Below are positions 23,427-32,080 of a stretch of 41,979 nucleotides of DNA, one piece after another (the stretch's first letter is position 1; the number at the start of each line of letters is the position of its first letter). The notes under the pieces were generated by a model. It was not told the DNA's origin. It searched no databases and was given only the letters and a program-made list of their open reading frames with translations. The DNA is taken from contig JACPNJ010000004.1 in the NCBI GenBank assembly GCA_016185545.1, positions 1-41,979 of the forward strand, in the 5' to 3' direction. A program made the position numbers and the translations under genes. The DNA comes from Candidatus Yanofskyibacteriota bacterium. GTDB taxonomy: Bacteria; Patescibacteriota; Minisyncoccia; 2-02-FULL-40-12; IGHO2-01-FULL-4-A.

Positions 23427-24989
23427 TTAAATACTGGCGAATGAGTCGTTTTCTGGGCGTATGCGGTAAGCGATAGCCTCGGCTACATGATTGGCCTGGA
23501 TTATTTCGCTTTCAGACAAATCGGCAATTGTACGAGCAATCTTCAGAATTTTGTGGTAACCGCGGCCGGAGAGATTATGTGACACAACCGCATTTTTCAC
23601 TAACTCCTCGGCTTCGGGCGATGTTTGGCAGAATTTTTTTATTTCTCTAGGGCCCATCTCACTATTTGTTTGCAACTTGGCTATGGCGAGTCGTCCTTGC
23701 TGTACTTTTCTTGCTTTTGCCACAATTTGACGCATTTCAGCGCTGGTTTGTCCGCTTTTCTCACTTGTCAGATTCGCATATGTTTCGCGTGGAATGTTAA
23801 TCTGAATATCAATACGGTCAAGCACCGGTCCAGACAACTTGCGCTGGTATTTATATATCTCGTTAGCCGAGCATACGCAGGCCTTGATTTCGTCGCCATA
23901 ATTGCCACAGGGACATGGATTCATAGCTGAAACAAGCATAAATCTGGCTGGAAATCTGACAGAACCGGAAGCGCGCGAGACAACGACATCACCGCCTTCC
24001 ATCGGTTGGCGTAAAGCTTCTATAACATTGCGGGGAAACTCCGGAAATTCATCAAGGAATAGCACGCCACGGTGGGCAAGCGATATCTCGCCAGGCTTAG
24101 GCCAAGCACCACCGCCAACAACCGCAACCGCAGAAGTAGTGTGGTGCGGATTACGGAACGGCCGCTGTGTCATGATAGGTTTGCCATTAATTAATCCGCA
24201 GATACTATAAATTTTTGTCACTTCAAGCGCTTCTTCACGATTCATTTCCGGTAATATTGTTGAAAGGGCTCTCGCGAGTAATGTTTTACCTGAACCCGGT
24301 GGTCCATGCATCAGCAAATTGTGACCACCGCTTGCAGCGATTAAAAGGGCACGCTTAGCGTTTTCTTGACCCTTCACGTGGGAGATGTCAAAATCGTTAT
24401 TATCATCGCCTAGCGAGCCATTTTTAGCCAAATAATCATAGTCTAGATGTTCGGCAGGGGAGATATGTAGTTTCCCATCAAGATAGCTAGTTAACTCAGC
24501 CAAACTTTCAATACCTATTACGTTAATTCCGTGAACTACCGCCGCTTCCAAAGTGTTTTCTTTGGGCAAAATTATTTCTTTGAAACCTTTGGCTTGAGCC
24601 ATAAGTACTACTGGCAAAACTCCATTTATTCTGCGTAATGAACCATCCAATGATAACTCACCAAGAAAAATTCTACCCTTGTGATTAAATTTGATTTGCT
24701 TGGTGGTAAGCAGATAACCAAGCGCGATAGGCAAATCATAAGCCGGTCCTTCTTTTTTTACATCAGCCGGCGCAAGATTAACGATAATACGCTGATTTTT
24801 CTTATTGGGCGCAATAAAACCGCTATTTTTAATAGCGGAACCGATACGGTCCTTGGATTCTTCAACCGATTTATCAGGAAGGCCGACGATATTGAGCGAA
24901 TGAAGGCCTGGCGTTGAATCAACCTCAACCTCGACAGGAAAGGCATCAAGCCCCAAAACGGCACCGGAAAAAACTTTTACAGAGGCCAC
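23427..24989 (-). CDS. comM: YifB/ComM-type Mg-chelatase-like AAA+ ATPase
   Basis: This 520-aa full-length protein has an N-terminal Lon-protease-like fold (SVKVFSGAVLGLDAFPVEVEVD, LNIVGLPDKSVEESKDRIGSAIKNSG). The AAA+ module follows, with HGPPGSGKTLLARAL (Walker A, near 230), FRNPHHTTSAVAVVGGG, GVLFLDEFPEF (Walker B) and a Cys-rich NPCPCGNYGD loop, and the C-terminal Mg-chelatase domain has SGRGYHKILKIARTIADL. ComM in transformable bacteria is a branch-migration helicase for natural transformation, which makes competence a plausible role here; type IV pilus-like proteins occur nearby. The minus-strand 5' end is preceded by a TAGTTGCTAGTTTC tandem repeat. Confidence 0.95.
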   Translation of the reverse strand: MASVKVFSGAVLGLDAFPVEVEVDSTPGLHSLNIVGLPDKSVEESKDRIGSAIKNSGFIAPNKKNQRIIVNLAPADVKKEGPAYDLPIALGYLLTTKQIKFNHKGRIFLGELSLDGSLRRINGVLPVVLMAQAKGFKEIILPKENTLEAAVVHGINVIGIESLAELTSYLDGKLHISPAEHLDYDYLAKNGSLGDDNNDFDISHVKGQENAKRALLIAASGGHNLLMHGPPGSGKTLLARALSTILPEMNREEALEVTKIYSICGLINGKPIMTQRPFRNPHHTTSAVAVVGGGAWPKPGEISLAHRGVLFLDEFPEFPRNVIEALRQPMEGGDVVVSRASGSVRFPARFMLVSAMNPCPCGNYGDEIKACVCSANEIYKYQRKLSGPVLDRIDIQINIPRETYANLTSEKSGQTSAEMRQIVAKARKVQQGRLAIAKLQTNSEMGPREIKKFCQTSPEAEELVKNAVVSHNLSGRGYHKILKIARTIADLSESEIIQANHVAEAIAYRIRPENDSFASI

Positions 24990-24997
24990 AAAATAGT

Positions 24998-25026
24998 TTC
25001 TAGTTGCTAGTTTCTAGTTGCTAGTT
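24998..25026. repeat. TAGTTTCTAGTTGC tandem repeat
   Basis: Two longer units (GTTTCTAGTTGCTA) sit immediately upstream of comM. Another short tract of CCTAAAA/AACACCTAAAACC type lies at 25120-25150, around the stop of the DksA-like gene. Confidence 0.8.
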
Positions 25027-25059
25027 AAAACTAACAATTACAGCCAGCAGTTTGAAATA

Positions 25060-25087
25060 AAATGATGCTTTTGGCATAGCATCATTT
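25060..25087 (-). terminator. Terminator of the DksA-like gene
   Basis: Read on minus: AAATGATGC, 10-nt loop, GCATCATTT, then TATTTC. Confidence 0.65.
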
Positions 25088-25145
25088 ACTTCTGCGCACA
25101 AGGGGTTTTGATTTCTTCTAAAACCTAAAAACTAACACCTAAAAC

Positions 25146-25520
25146 CTAAATCAGTATGGCTTTTTTGGCACAATCCACGCAAAATCTGGCTACTGGAATA
25201 ACTTTGAGACGCCTAATATCAATAGGGGATGAGCATTTTTCGCAAACACCATAAGTATTCTCGTCTATTTTCTTAATTGTTTCGTTGATTTCGCGCAAAC
25301 GCAACTCAAGGTTTTGCTCAACCGCTCTTTCTTGCTCCGAATCTGTTACGCTATGTGCTTTTTCGTCAGAAGTATCAGATTGATCGGCAGAATGAAAATG
25401 AGACTTGTAATCACCTTTTACAGTGGGATTTTCAGTAGTAAATTCCCCGAGCACCTTCTCAATATTCGTTTTCTCGGTTAGCAGATCTTTTTTTAATTTT
25501 TTTTGTTCATTTTTGTCCAT
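25146..25520 (-). CDS. DksA/TraR C4-type zinc finger protein
   Basis: From ATG 25520 (MDKNEQKKLKK) the protein is 124 aa; the track's longer ORF reads through palindromic DNA upstream and is rejected. The N-terminal coiled coil (KKDLLTEKTNIEKVL..EQNLELRLREINETIKKID) is followed by the C4 finger CEKCSSPIDIRRLKVIPVARFCVDC, as in the DksA/TraR family. DksA acts in the secondary channel of RNA polymerase with ppGpp. This short form lacks the full DksA N-terminus, and the DxxDxA tip is not evident, so it is safer called DksA/TraR-like. It is a single-gene unit. Confidence 0.9.
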   Translation of the reverse strand: MDKNEQKKLKKDLLTEKTNIEKVLGEFTTENPTVKGDYKSHFHSADQSDTSDEKAHSVTDSEQERAVEQNLELRLREINETIKKIDENTYGVCEKCSSPIDIRRLKVIPVARFCVDCAKKAILI

Positions 25521-25600
25521 GGTATTTATATAAGACGAGACTTGAAAAAGAATTGTAGCATGATTAAAAGAAAAATTGCAAATTATCATTATCTGGTAGA

Positions 25601-25771
25601 ACCTTCGCGTTTGCCCAAGTTCGAGGCGAACACGAGGAGCAAACCGAGACGTAGTATAACTACGCCAAGGGAGCACCGGAGTGCTCAACGAAGAAACTGG
25701 GCAAACCCTTGTGGCTTTGAACCGCGTTAAGCCCATAAGATTTTGGGCTTAGCGGTGAAAAGCGCGAAGGT
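25601..25771. repeat. Nested palindrome upstream of the DksA-like gene
   Basis: The outer arms are AACCTTCGCG (25601-25610) and CGCGAAGGTT (25762-25771). Inside, GTTTGCCCAAGTT pairs with AACTGGGCAAAC, with smaller hairpins GTAG/CTAC, GAGCAC/GTGCTC and TAAGCCCA/TGGGCTTA. On minus GGTTCAAAGCC looks like a tRNA T-loop, but no cloverleaf can be built. Confidence 0.75.
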
Positions 25772-25929
25772 TATACAAAAAAACGGGCACCGAGGCCCAA
25801 AACAAAAGTTGCTTAGGGGGCTGATGCCCGTAATGCCAGACATATCGGGTCTGACGTGAAAAACTGCCAATCGTTCCATAGCAACGGAACGTTCAGCAAA
25901 AATAAGAACTAATTTCATTTTAACAGTGT

Positions 25930-26118
25930 CCGCAATGATGTCAAAGAAAAACTGTGGATAACTAGACATCATTCGTATTGTTAATAAAAAACTATATAAT
26001 GCTTGGCTTTATTAAGCTAGATGATGACAATGGTGTCGGCAATGATGACATGTTATAAACAAATGATGTCGCACTATACGCGACATCATTGCCATCATCA
26101 TTGGTGATCACCGACACC
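25930..26118. repeat. ATGATGTC repeat cluster
   Basis: AATGATGTC or its complement GACATCATT occurs at least five times in 190 bp. AATGATGTCGC (about 26071) pairs with GCGACATCATT, and GGTGTCGG (about 26032) pairs with CCGACACC at 26110-26117. The cluster lies directly downstream of the Pro-rich membrane protein. Repeated octamers in both orientations could bind a protein dimer. No ORF is present. Confidence 0.7.
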
Positions 26119-27462
26119 CTATTTTATTTTGTCCACCATCTTATAAATATGTTCCCTCGAATTTACCACAATCAAATAGCTTTCACCGTTTTTTGCTTGA
26201 ATTACAGCATAATCAATAGTTGAATTCGGATCAGGAAAGTTCCTGTATCTTACGGCCACACCGTTATAAGTGTTATCCAAGAATCCGATTGATGCAGTTT
26301 TGGCTGAATCAAATTGGAAGAGATTTGCTATAGTTTGCGTCATCGCGCCTTCCCAATTTTGTGCAGCTACTATTACTTCATTGACCTTATTTGAACTTAG
26401 TAATTTTACAATAAAACCAAAGCTAAGTGTATTGTCTGATTTGTATGTTAATGTCAGCCAAAAATTACCATCGTCAATAAGCTGTTTAAGTTCATCTGGC
26501 ACCACAACAGATACGCCGCTGAAAAATTCTGCAAAACCGTAACGATTAGCTCCATCAACACTGGCAATTTTGTATATTCCCGGTTCTCTTAATGAAAAGA
26601 GGGGATCTTTTTTTACAGAGTCAATAAATCGAGTTGTAAAATCTGGACCAAATGTGATACCGACTGAATCCGAGACGGAAAATAGACTTTCAATTGAGAT
26701 TGGAGCAACTGTTGGAGTCCTAGTAAGTATTGCGCTTGGCGTCGGGCTAACTGATGCGTTTGGCAAGAAAGTAAAATAAGAAATAACATAAGCGGTAATT
26801 ATAAATCCTACAATTCCGACAATCACGTATATGGCTATTCTTTTGAATTTAGGATCACTTTTGAAACGATCAAAAATACCGCTAGCTGAAGGTATGCTAA
26901 TTGAAGGTTTAGATAAACCTAACTGTGGCGGTATTGGAGCAGCTGGTTTTTGTACTTGTCCCGTTCCTAAACCAGCCTGACGCAGGGGTGTGATTTCCGC
27001 GGTTAAAGGTTTGGCCCTCTCAAGTTTCCCGAGTTCAACATGAGAAATTGGCGGAGGAGGTGTAATTTTAGGAGAAACGGCTTGGGGTGTCATTTTGGCT
27101 TCTTTTTCCGATTCTTTTTCTATCTTAAAGCCCGCCGGAGTTTGACCTTTATTAAGAGAGGATAAATCATCCTGCATTGTCCTGATTGAGGATTTAAAAA
27201 TAGTCGATGGTTGGCCAGACGGTGAAACTGACGGTTTTGGTAGTATTCCACCGGCTGACGGGGGTGTTGCCGATGGCTTTTCTTCTCGGATCGGCAAATT
27301 GGGTGGAATCTTAATATCCGGAGTTAGTGGACTTGCTATGCCCTCCATAGCCCTTGATGGGGGAGGAGTCCCGATTGGTTTAGGCGGAGTTGTGATCGGT
27401 GGGATTTGAGAAGATGGAGAGATTGTCGACCCAGAAACCGGCGGTTTTATTTCATCAGCCAT
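26119..27462 (-). CDS. Pro-rich single-TM membrane protein
   Basis: This 447-aa protein has a Pro/Ser/Thr-rich cytosolic head of about 200 residues (PPVSGSTISPSSQIPPITT), including the segment SIRTMQDDLSSLNKGQTPAGF, then one TM helix (IAIYVIVGIVGFIITAYVISYF, about 208-230). The extracytoplasmic domain, about 200 aa, is mixed alpha/beta (DELKQLIDDGNFWLTLTYKSD; SYLIVVNSREHIYKMVDKIK). I have seen this architecture and the IRTMQDD motif in CPR genomes, but the function is unknown. It starts just after the TTTTAGG repeat tract and ends at the ATGATGTC cluster. Confidence 0.8.
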   Translation of the reverse strand: MADEIKPPVSGSTISPSSQIPPITTPPKPIGTPPPSRAMEGIASPLTPDIKIPPNLPIREEKPSATPPSAGGILPKPSVSPSGQPSTIFKSSIRTMQDDLSSLNKGQTPAGFKIEKESEKEAKMTPQAVSPKITPPPPISHVELGKLERAKPLTAEITPLRQAGLGTGQVQKPAAPIPPQLGLSKPSISIPSASGIFDRFKSDPKFKRIAIYVIVGIVGFIITAYVISYFTFLPNASVSPTPSAILTRTPTVAPISIESLFSVSDSVGITFGPDFTTRFIDSVKKDPLFSLREPGIYKIASVDGANRYGFAEFFSGVSVVVPDELKQLIDDGNFWLTLTYKSDNTLSFGFIVKLLSSNKVNEVIVAAQNWEGAMTQTIANLFQFDSAKTASIGFLDNTYNGVAVRYRNFPDPNSTIDYAVIQAKNGESYLIVVNSREHIYKMVDKIK

Positions 27463-27469
27463 TTGCGGA

Positions 27470-27545
27470 AGGTTTTAGGTTTTAGGTTTTAGGTTTTAAG
27501 AAAATTTATAAATCCAAAAACTAACACCTAGTAGCTAAGACCTGA
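27470..27545. repeat. GGTTTTA tandem repeat and relatives
   Basis: Four units of GGTTTTA (27470-27498) are followed by AAAACTAACACCTAGTAGCTAAGACC. It is close to a telomere-type heptamer and lies just upstream of the Pro-rich membrane protein gene. Confidence 0.9.
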
Positions 27546-27572
27546 TTTTTACACTAAATCAATTTTACCACA

Positions 27573-27702
27573 CCCGGTAGTGAAACTTCCAGCAATGTCT
27601 TGGGTTTTTGTGGAAAAGTAAAAATTAGAGCACGCCAGTTGTTTATGTTTATTTGGTTAATATTCGTGACATTAGGAAATAACTGGAAGTTCTACTACCG
27701 GG
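27573..27702. repeat. GTAGTGAA/TTCTACTAC element, 130-bp copy
   Basis: CCCGGTAGTGAAACTTCCAG (27573-27592) pairs with CTGGAAGTTCTACTACCGGG (27683-27702) with the same extra T as the other copies. An inner pair is AATGTC (27594-27599) with GACATT (about 27669). The outer GG/CC and the ACTTCCAG arm differ from the nfo copy but remain paired. Confidence 0.9.
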
Positions 27703-27749
27703 CACACCCCAATTAAATCTTATCTACAGCCCACCGCTTTTCATAAAAT

Positions 27750-27778
27750 TTGACAAATCTAGCACATTTTGTTAATCT
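27750..27778 (+). promoter_or_regulatory. Promoter of the small membrane protein gene
   Basis: TTGACA (27750-27755), 17-nt spacer, TAATCT (27773-27778). It lies 56 nt upstream of the RBS/ATG. Confidence 0.75.
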
Positions 27779-27833
27779 TGAGTTATCCCTAAAAAATCGG
27801 GGTTAGTACTTTTACAATATTGGAGGCATCATG

Positions 27834-28028
27834 ATGGTGGTCCAAAACCTACTATTATTACCAATTTATGTTAAAATTACTCTGTTTTTAACAAGTACTT
27901 TAACTGGAATCTTACTGGATTATAAATATTCGTATACCAGGCATTGGAAAGCAGTTGGTTTTTGGGGTTCTTGGATACCAGCTATTTGTCTTCTCAATAT
28001 CTTTTATTCTCTTCGTATGACGCAATAG
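27834..28028 (+). CDS. Small two-TM membrane protein
   Basis: The protein is 64 aa from ATG 27834, with GGAGG (27822-27826) 7 nt upstream; ATG 27831 is too close. It is two hydrophobic helices (LLLLPIYVKITLFLTSTLTGILL and AVGFWGSWIPAICLLNIFYSL) joined by a short polar loop with basic residues. Size and shape resemble small holin-like or TA-linked membrane peptides, but nothing specific is recognised. It has its own promoter, and a 30-bp palindrome follows. Confidence 0.6.
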   Translation: MVVQNLLLLPIYVKITLFLTSTLTGILLDYKYSYTRHWKAVGFWGSWIPAICLLNIFYSLRMTQ

Positions 28029-28095
28029 CCAGTTGCACTTTTTTCTCGCTTATCTCAAAATTACAAACTGGGAACCCCACTTCTCCAAAAACTTT

Positions 28096-28125
28096 ATCCC
28101 CACACCTATGCATAGGTGTGGGGAT
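28096..28125. terminator. 30-bp perfect palindrome, probable terminator
   Basis: ATCCCCACACCTATG followed directly by its exact complement CATAGGTGTGGGGAT. It lies 67 bp after the small membrane gene and could be a terminator (weak T-run) or a dimer-binding operator for the gene at 28163. Confidence 0.6.
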
Positions 28126-28162
28126 TTATCTACAACCTGTATTATTGACATTAATAACCGAA

Positions 28163-28420
28163 ATGAGAAAAGATGCGGAAAAAGATATTACCACTATAAC
28201 AAATAACTATGCAAATGATGCCGGGGCTCACAAAGCGGCAGTCAAATATGTGGGTCAAATTTTATCGGATGATCCGGGAGCAATAGTCAGATTTTCTGTA
28301 AAAAATAATGAGGATGGGCAGAGAGCGCGTTTGTCTCGTATATCTAATGGCTATGGCTTCAGCCATGTTTCCGGTGATTTTCATTTTGAAAAAGATCCTC
28401 TTTTCAAAGACCTTCTTTAA
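28163..28420 (+). CDS. Small orphan protein
   Basis: The protein is 85 aa from ATG 28163. The ORF track starts it 73 codons earlier, inside the previous gene and across the 30-bp palindrome, which is unlikely. The sequence is a charged helix (MRKDAEKDITTITNNYANDAGAHKAAVKYVGQIL) followed by a short beta part (GAIVRFSVKNNEDGQRARLSRIS). There is no clear Shine-Dalgarno; a TATTAT box about 20 nt upstream could allow a very short leader. A good terminator right after its stop supports it being real. Function unknown. Confidence 0.6.
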   Translation: MRKDAEKDITTITNNYANDAGAHKAAVKYVGQILSDDPGAIVRFSVKNNEDGQRARLSRISNGYGFSHVSGDFHFEKDPLFKDLL

Positions 28421-28434
28421 TCTAGTGCTAGTGC

Positions 28435-28459
28435 AACCGCCATTATCGGCGGTTTTTGA
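28435..28459 (+). terminator. Rho-independent terminator
   Basis: AACCGCC (28435-28441), loop ATTATC, GGCGGTT (28448-28454), TTTGATTT. Confidence 0.88.
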
Positions 28460-28506
28460 TTTAATCTAGCGCCCCATCATGTTTTATGCTCTAATTGTAG
28501 CTGCAG

Positions 28507-29622
28507 ATGAATACAAAGAAAAACAAAATAAGGGTTGGGGTTATATTTGGAGGAAAATCGGCTGAGCACGAGGTTTCCTTGCAATCGGCTAAGAACATCA
28601 TGGAAGCGATAGATAAAGATAAATATGAAGTCGTACCGATTGGAATTGATAAGGGCGGCAGATGGCTTCTCAATAACTCCACAAAATTTCTACTGAATGC
28701 TAATGATCCCAAACTAATTAAACTTAACAATGAAGCTAATGTTGTATTGGCATTATCACCGGGAGGACAAAATGGACAGCTACTAAGTTCTTCTGATGAA
28801 ATTCGAGCAAAACAAATAGATGTCGCTTTCCCGATTCTTCATGGAACTTTCGGCGAAGATGGCACTATGCAGGGCTTACTAAAATTACTAGATGTGCCAT
28901 TTGTTGGTGCAAGCGTATTGGGCTCTGCCGTGGGAATGGATAAAGATATCCAGAAACGATTACTTTTGGCTGCTGGCATCCCCATTGCCAATTTCTTGGT
29001 ATTTGAAAAGAATTCAAAAATAAATTTTAAAAATACTGTAAAACAATTGAGTTTGCCATTTTTTATAAAACCAGCCAACTCCGGTTCTTCCGTTGGAATA
29101 TCAAGAGTAGATAACCAAAAACAATTCAAAAATGCCGTAGCCGAAGCGTTTAAATATGACGGGAAGATTTTAATCGAGGAATCTATTAAGGGCAGGGAAT
29201 TAGAGTGTTCGGTACTTGGAAATGATAAGCCAATTGCTTCAATTCCTGGCGAGATTGTATTAAACAATCACGACTTCTATTCTTATGAAGCAAAATATAT
29301 TGACGAGAAAGGCGCGACACTTGCGATTCCAGCAAAATTGCCAAAAAACATAATTAAAAAAATTCAAACTATTGCTATCAAATCTTTTAAAACGCTTTGC
29401 CTTGAAGGTATGGCTCGAGTCGATTTCTTTTTAAGAAATGGTAATGAAGTAATTGTAAATGAATTAAATACAATACCGGGATTTACCAAAATTAGTATGT
29501 ACCCTAAACTTTGGGAGGCCAGTGGAATGTTTTATCCCGAACTGATAGACAGACTAATCACATTGGCATTAGAAAGGTTTTCTAAAGAAAAGAAACTAAA
29601 AACTTCAGTCGACTTGAGCTAA
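28507..29622 (+). CDS. ddl: D-alanine--D-alanine ligase
   Basis: Ddl makes the D-Ala-D-Ala dipeptide of peptidoglycan precursors. The 371-aa ATP-grasp protein has [17 protein letters not shown] at the N-terminus, [64 protein letters not shown] and [13 protein letters not shown], covering the ATP, Mg and D-Ala sites. The long form with a SIPGEI segment matches the family. The RBS is weak (a few G/A before ATG 28507). Its presence shows the cell makes or finishes its own peptidoglycan, consistent with the M23 peptidase and transglycosylase here. Confidence 0.96.
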   Translation: MNTKKNKIRVGVIFGGKSAEHEVSLQSAKNIMEAIDKDKYEVVPIGIDKGGRWLLNNSTKFLLNANDPKLIKLNNEANVVLALSPGGQNGQLLSSSDEIRAKQIDVAFPILHGTFGEDGTMQGLLKLLDVPFVGASVLGSAVGMDKDIQKRLLLAAGIPIANFLVFEKNSKINFKNTVKQLSLPFFIKPANSGSSVGISRVDNQKQFKNAVAEAFKYDGKILIEESIKGRELECSVLGNDKPIASIPGEIVLNNHDFYSYEAKYIDEKGATLAIPAKLPKNIIKKIQTIAIKSFKTLCLEGMARVDFFLRNGNEVIVNELNTIPGFTKISMYPKLWEASGMFYPELIDRLITLALERFSKEKKLKTSVDLS

Positions 29623-29687
29623 AACGACACCCCCTGATTTAAAACATTTGTACCGAGCAATTGAAACTGCATAGCAGTTAAAGCGAG

Positions 29688-29945
29688 CCCCCGCCAATTT
29701 TTATCAATTGGCTTGAGCAGTAACCCCGAAGCAGAAGCGAAGCTTCGCTACGGGGCGCAGCAAATAAATGTTGATTTTTGAAGTTTTTCGCTGATAAAGA
29801 AAATTGGGACGGAGCGAAACTAAAACCCGTTTGTAATCAAACGGGTTTTAGTTGAGCGTAAGGGGTACGATTTTTTTATCTAGAAAAACGAGAAAATCAA
29901 TATATTATTTGTACTGCGAGGACACCTGATAAAAATTGGTGGGGG
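29688..29945. repeat. Nested palindromic element after ddl
   Basis: CCCCCGCCAATTTTTATCA (29688-29706) pairs with TGATAAAAATTGGTGGGGG (29927-29945), one mismatch. Inside are a CCCCG-AAGC..GCTTCGCTACGGGG hairpin (about 29725-29756) and a perfect 15-bp hairpin ACTAAAACCCGTTTG/CAAACGGGTTTTAGT (29819-29852), which may also serve as ddl's terminator. The gap 29623-29951 has no credible ORF. Confidence 0.8.
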
Positions 29946-29951
29946 CGAGCT

Positions 29952-32069
29952 TTATCTCATTGTGAGGTTAATCCTCCCCAACTCATCTATCTGTTTCACG
30001 CGCACATGGACGGTCTGGCCGATTTTAAGAACGTCAGAAGGCCGGCGGATATGTTCGCTGGAGATTTCCGAGACATGAACCATGCCTTCCTGGCCGGGCA
30101 TAAACTCAACAAAAGCCCCAAAATCCATAAGCCGAGTAACTTTACCATCAAATTCATCACCCGGTTTAGCTTCGTAGGTTATCGTTTCAATCCACTTAAT
30201 AGCTTTTTCCATACCTTCCGGACTGTCGGAAGTTATAAATACCGAACCATCCTGTTCAATATCAATCTCAACGCCTGTTTTTTCAATAATTTCGTTAATC
30301 ATCTTGCCCTGCGGACCAATAACAGTGCGGATTTTGTCCGGATCAATTTTTATAATCTTCACTCTCGGCGCAAACTGCGATAATTCTTTACGCGGTTCTG
30401 CTATGGCCTTAGACATATGTTCTAAAATTTCAAGCCGTGCTTTTCTGGCTTGAGCCAGAGCTTTTTCAAGTATCTCTTCGTCAATGCCGTCAATTTTTAC
30501 ATCCATTTGCATTGCGGTAACACCATCTTTTGTACCGGCCACTTTTAGGTCCATATCTCCATGATGGTCTTCCGGACCCTGTATGTCTGTCAAAATTTTA
30601 TACTTTTTCACTTGGCCATCCGAAGCCTCTGGCGAAGGAGACTCAAACATCAATCCCATGGCAATACCGGCGGCGGCAGTTTTTATCGGCACTCCACCAT
30701 CCATCAAGGCCAGCGATGAACCACAAACAGAAGCCATTGAGGAAGAACCGTTGGAGGATAAGATTTCGGAAACCACGCGAATCGTGTAGGGGAATTCATC
30801 TTTGCTTGGTATCAATGGCTCAAGCGCGCGTTCGGCAAGAGCGCCATGGCCGATTTCTCGACGACCGGCTCCGCCCATGCGCCCGGTTTCACCAACGCTG
30901 AACGGCGGAAAAAGATAGTGGTGCATAAAACGTTTTTTGGTAAGCTCTATCTCCATTGTCTCAACCCATTGCTCCATACCAGGCGCGGCTAAAGTCAAAA
31001 TGGTCAGTGCTTGAGTCGTGCCCCGATTAAACAGACCGACTCCGTGAGAGTGGGGGAGTATGCCGACTTCAGCGCTAATATCCCGAATTTCGTCAATTTT
31101 GCGGCCATCTGGGCGTTTCTCACCTTCAAGAATATTTTTGTGCACGATTCTGTCAATTTCTTCTTCAAAGATCAAACCGGCCTCTTTAAGCTTTTTGTTA
31201 AGTTCCGGGTGGTCGGTATATTGAGCAGTCACATATTCAGTTAATTCGTTTTGAATTCGGCGTAAACCCTCAATGTATTCTTGCTTGTGCGGGGTGTACA
31301 AAACTTTCTCAAGTTTTGGTTCCACAAAATCCCCAACCACCTTAGCCAGGGCTCCATCTCGTTTGGAAACCGCTAATTCTTGTTTTTTAGTAGCCAAATC
31401 ACCGGCAATTTTAATTTGCAGTTTGATCAAAGTACTAAGTTCCTTGTGAGCTTTGGCGGCCGCTTCAACAATTTCCTTTTCAGGGATAATATTGGCTCCC
31501 GCTTCAATCATGTTTATTTTCTTATCCGTGCCGGCTACTACTATGTCAAAATCGCTTTGCTGACGCTCCTGATATGTCGGATTAAAAACTAATTTTCCAT
31601 TTACTCTTCCGACTCGGCATGCCGACACCGGCCCGTCAAAAGGAATATCCGATATCATCAGCGCGAGCGAAGCGCCAAAAAGCGCCGGAATATCCGGGTC
31701 ATTCACGCCGTCAAAAGATAACATGGTGGCCACAACTTGAACTTCGTTCCTGATGTTGTGATCAAACCTCGGTCTTAAAGCGCGGTCAATCAGGCGCGCA
31801 GACAAAATGGCCTCGTCCGAAGGCCGGGTTTCGCGCTTTATCCATTTTGAACCCTTAATTTTACCGGCGGCGTAGTACTTTTCTTCGTAATCAACCGTCA
31901 GCGGAAAATAGTCCGCGTCTTTAGCATGCGCCGACATTGTGGCGGTAACCAGCACGGTCGTATCGCCGTATTGGACTCGGCAGGAGCCGTTGGCCTGTCC
32001 GGCCAGCCGGCCAAGCTCAACAAATAACGGCTTACCGGCAAATTCTTCCTTATAGGTTTTTATACCCAT
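29952..32069 (-). CDS. pnp: Polyribonucleotide nucleotidyltransferase (PNPase)
   Basis: PNPase is a phosphorolytic 3'-5' exoribonuclease. The 705-aa protein has two RNase PH domains (GSCRVQYGDTTVLVTATMS at the N-terminus; RPDGRKIDEIR..HGVGLFNRGTTQALT and FPPFSVGETGRMGGAGRREIGHGALAERAL in the second), with DHHGDMDLKVAGTKDGVTAMQMDVK near the active site. A KH domain (VIGPQGKMINEIIEKTG) and a C-terminal S1 domain (GDEFDGKVTRLMDFGAFVEF) complete the family architecture. The sequence is intact and the start is clear (MGIKTYKEEFAGKP). In many bacteria it directly follows rpsO; here the two are about 2.1 kb apart. Confidence 0.97.
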   Translation of the reverse strand: MGIKTYKEEFAGKPLFVELGRLAGQANGSCRVQYGDTTVLVTATMSAHAKDADYFPLTVDYEEKYYAAGKIKGSKWIKRETRPSDEAILSARLIDRALRPRFDHNIRNEVQVVATMLSFDGVNDPDIPALFGASLALMISDIPFDGPVSACRVGRVNGKLVFNPTYQERQQSDFDIVVAGTDKKINMIEAGANIIPEKEIVEAAAKAHKELSTLIKLQIKIAGDLATKKQELAVSKRDGALAKVVGDFVEPKLEKVLYTPHKQEYIEGLRRIQNELTEYVTAQYTDHPELNKKLKEAGLIFEEEIDRIVHKNILEGEKRPDGRKIDEIRDISAEVGILPHSHGVGLFNRGTTQALTILTLAAPGMEQWVETMEIELTKKRFMHHYLFPPFSVGETGRMGGAGRREIGHGALAERALEPLIPSKDEFPYTIRVVSEILSSNGSSSMASVCGSSLALMDGGVPIKTAAAGIAMGLMFESPSPEASDGQVKKYKILTDIQGPEDHHGDMDLKVAGTKDGVTAMQMDVKIDGIDEEILEKALAQARKARLEILEHMSKAIAEPRKELSQFAPRVKIIKIDPDKIRTVIGPQGKMINEIIEKTGVEIDIEQDGSVFITSDSPEGMEKAIKWIETITYEAKPGDEFDGKVTRLMDFGAFVEFMPGQEGMVHVSEISSEHIRRPSDVLKIGQTVHVRVKQIDELGRINLTMR

Positions 32070-32080
32070 TAACTAAAAAA

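Noticed and set aside
25521-25736. N-terminal extension of the DksA-like protein
   Set aside because: It is translated from a nested palindrome; the ATG at 25520 gives the family's start.
25715-25740. tRNA-like T-loop (GGTTCAAAGCC on minus)
   Set aside because: No acceptor, D or anticodon stem can be built around it.
27944-28162. First 73 codons of the 158-aa ORF
   Set aside because: They overlap another gene and pass through the 30-bp palindrome; the likely gene starts at 28163.
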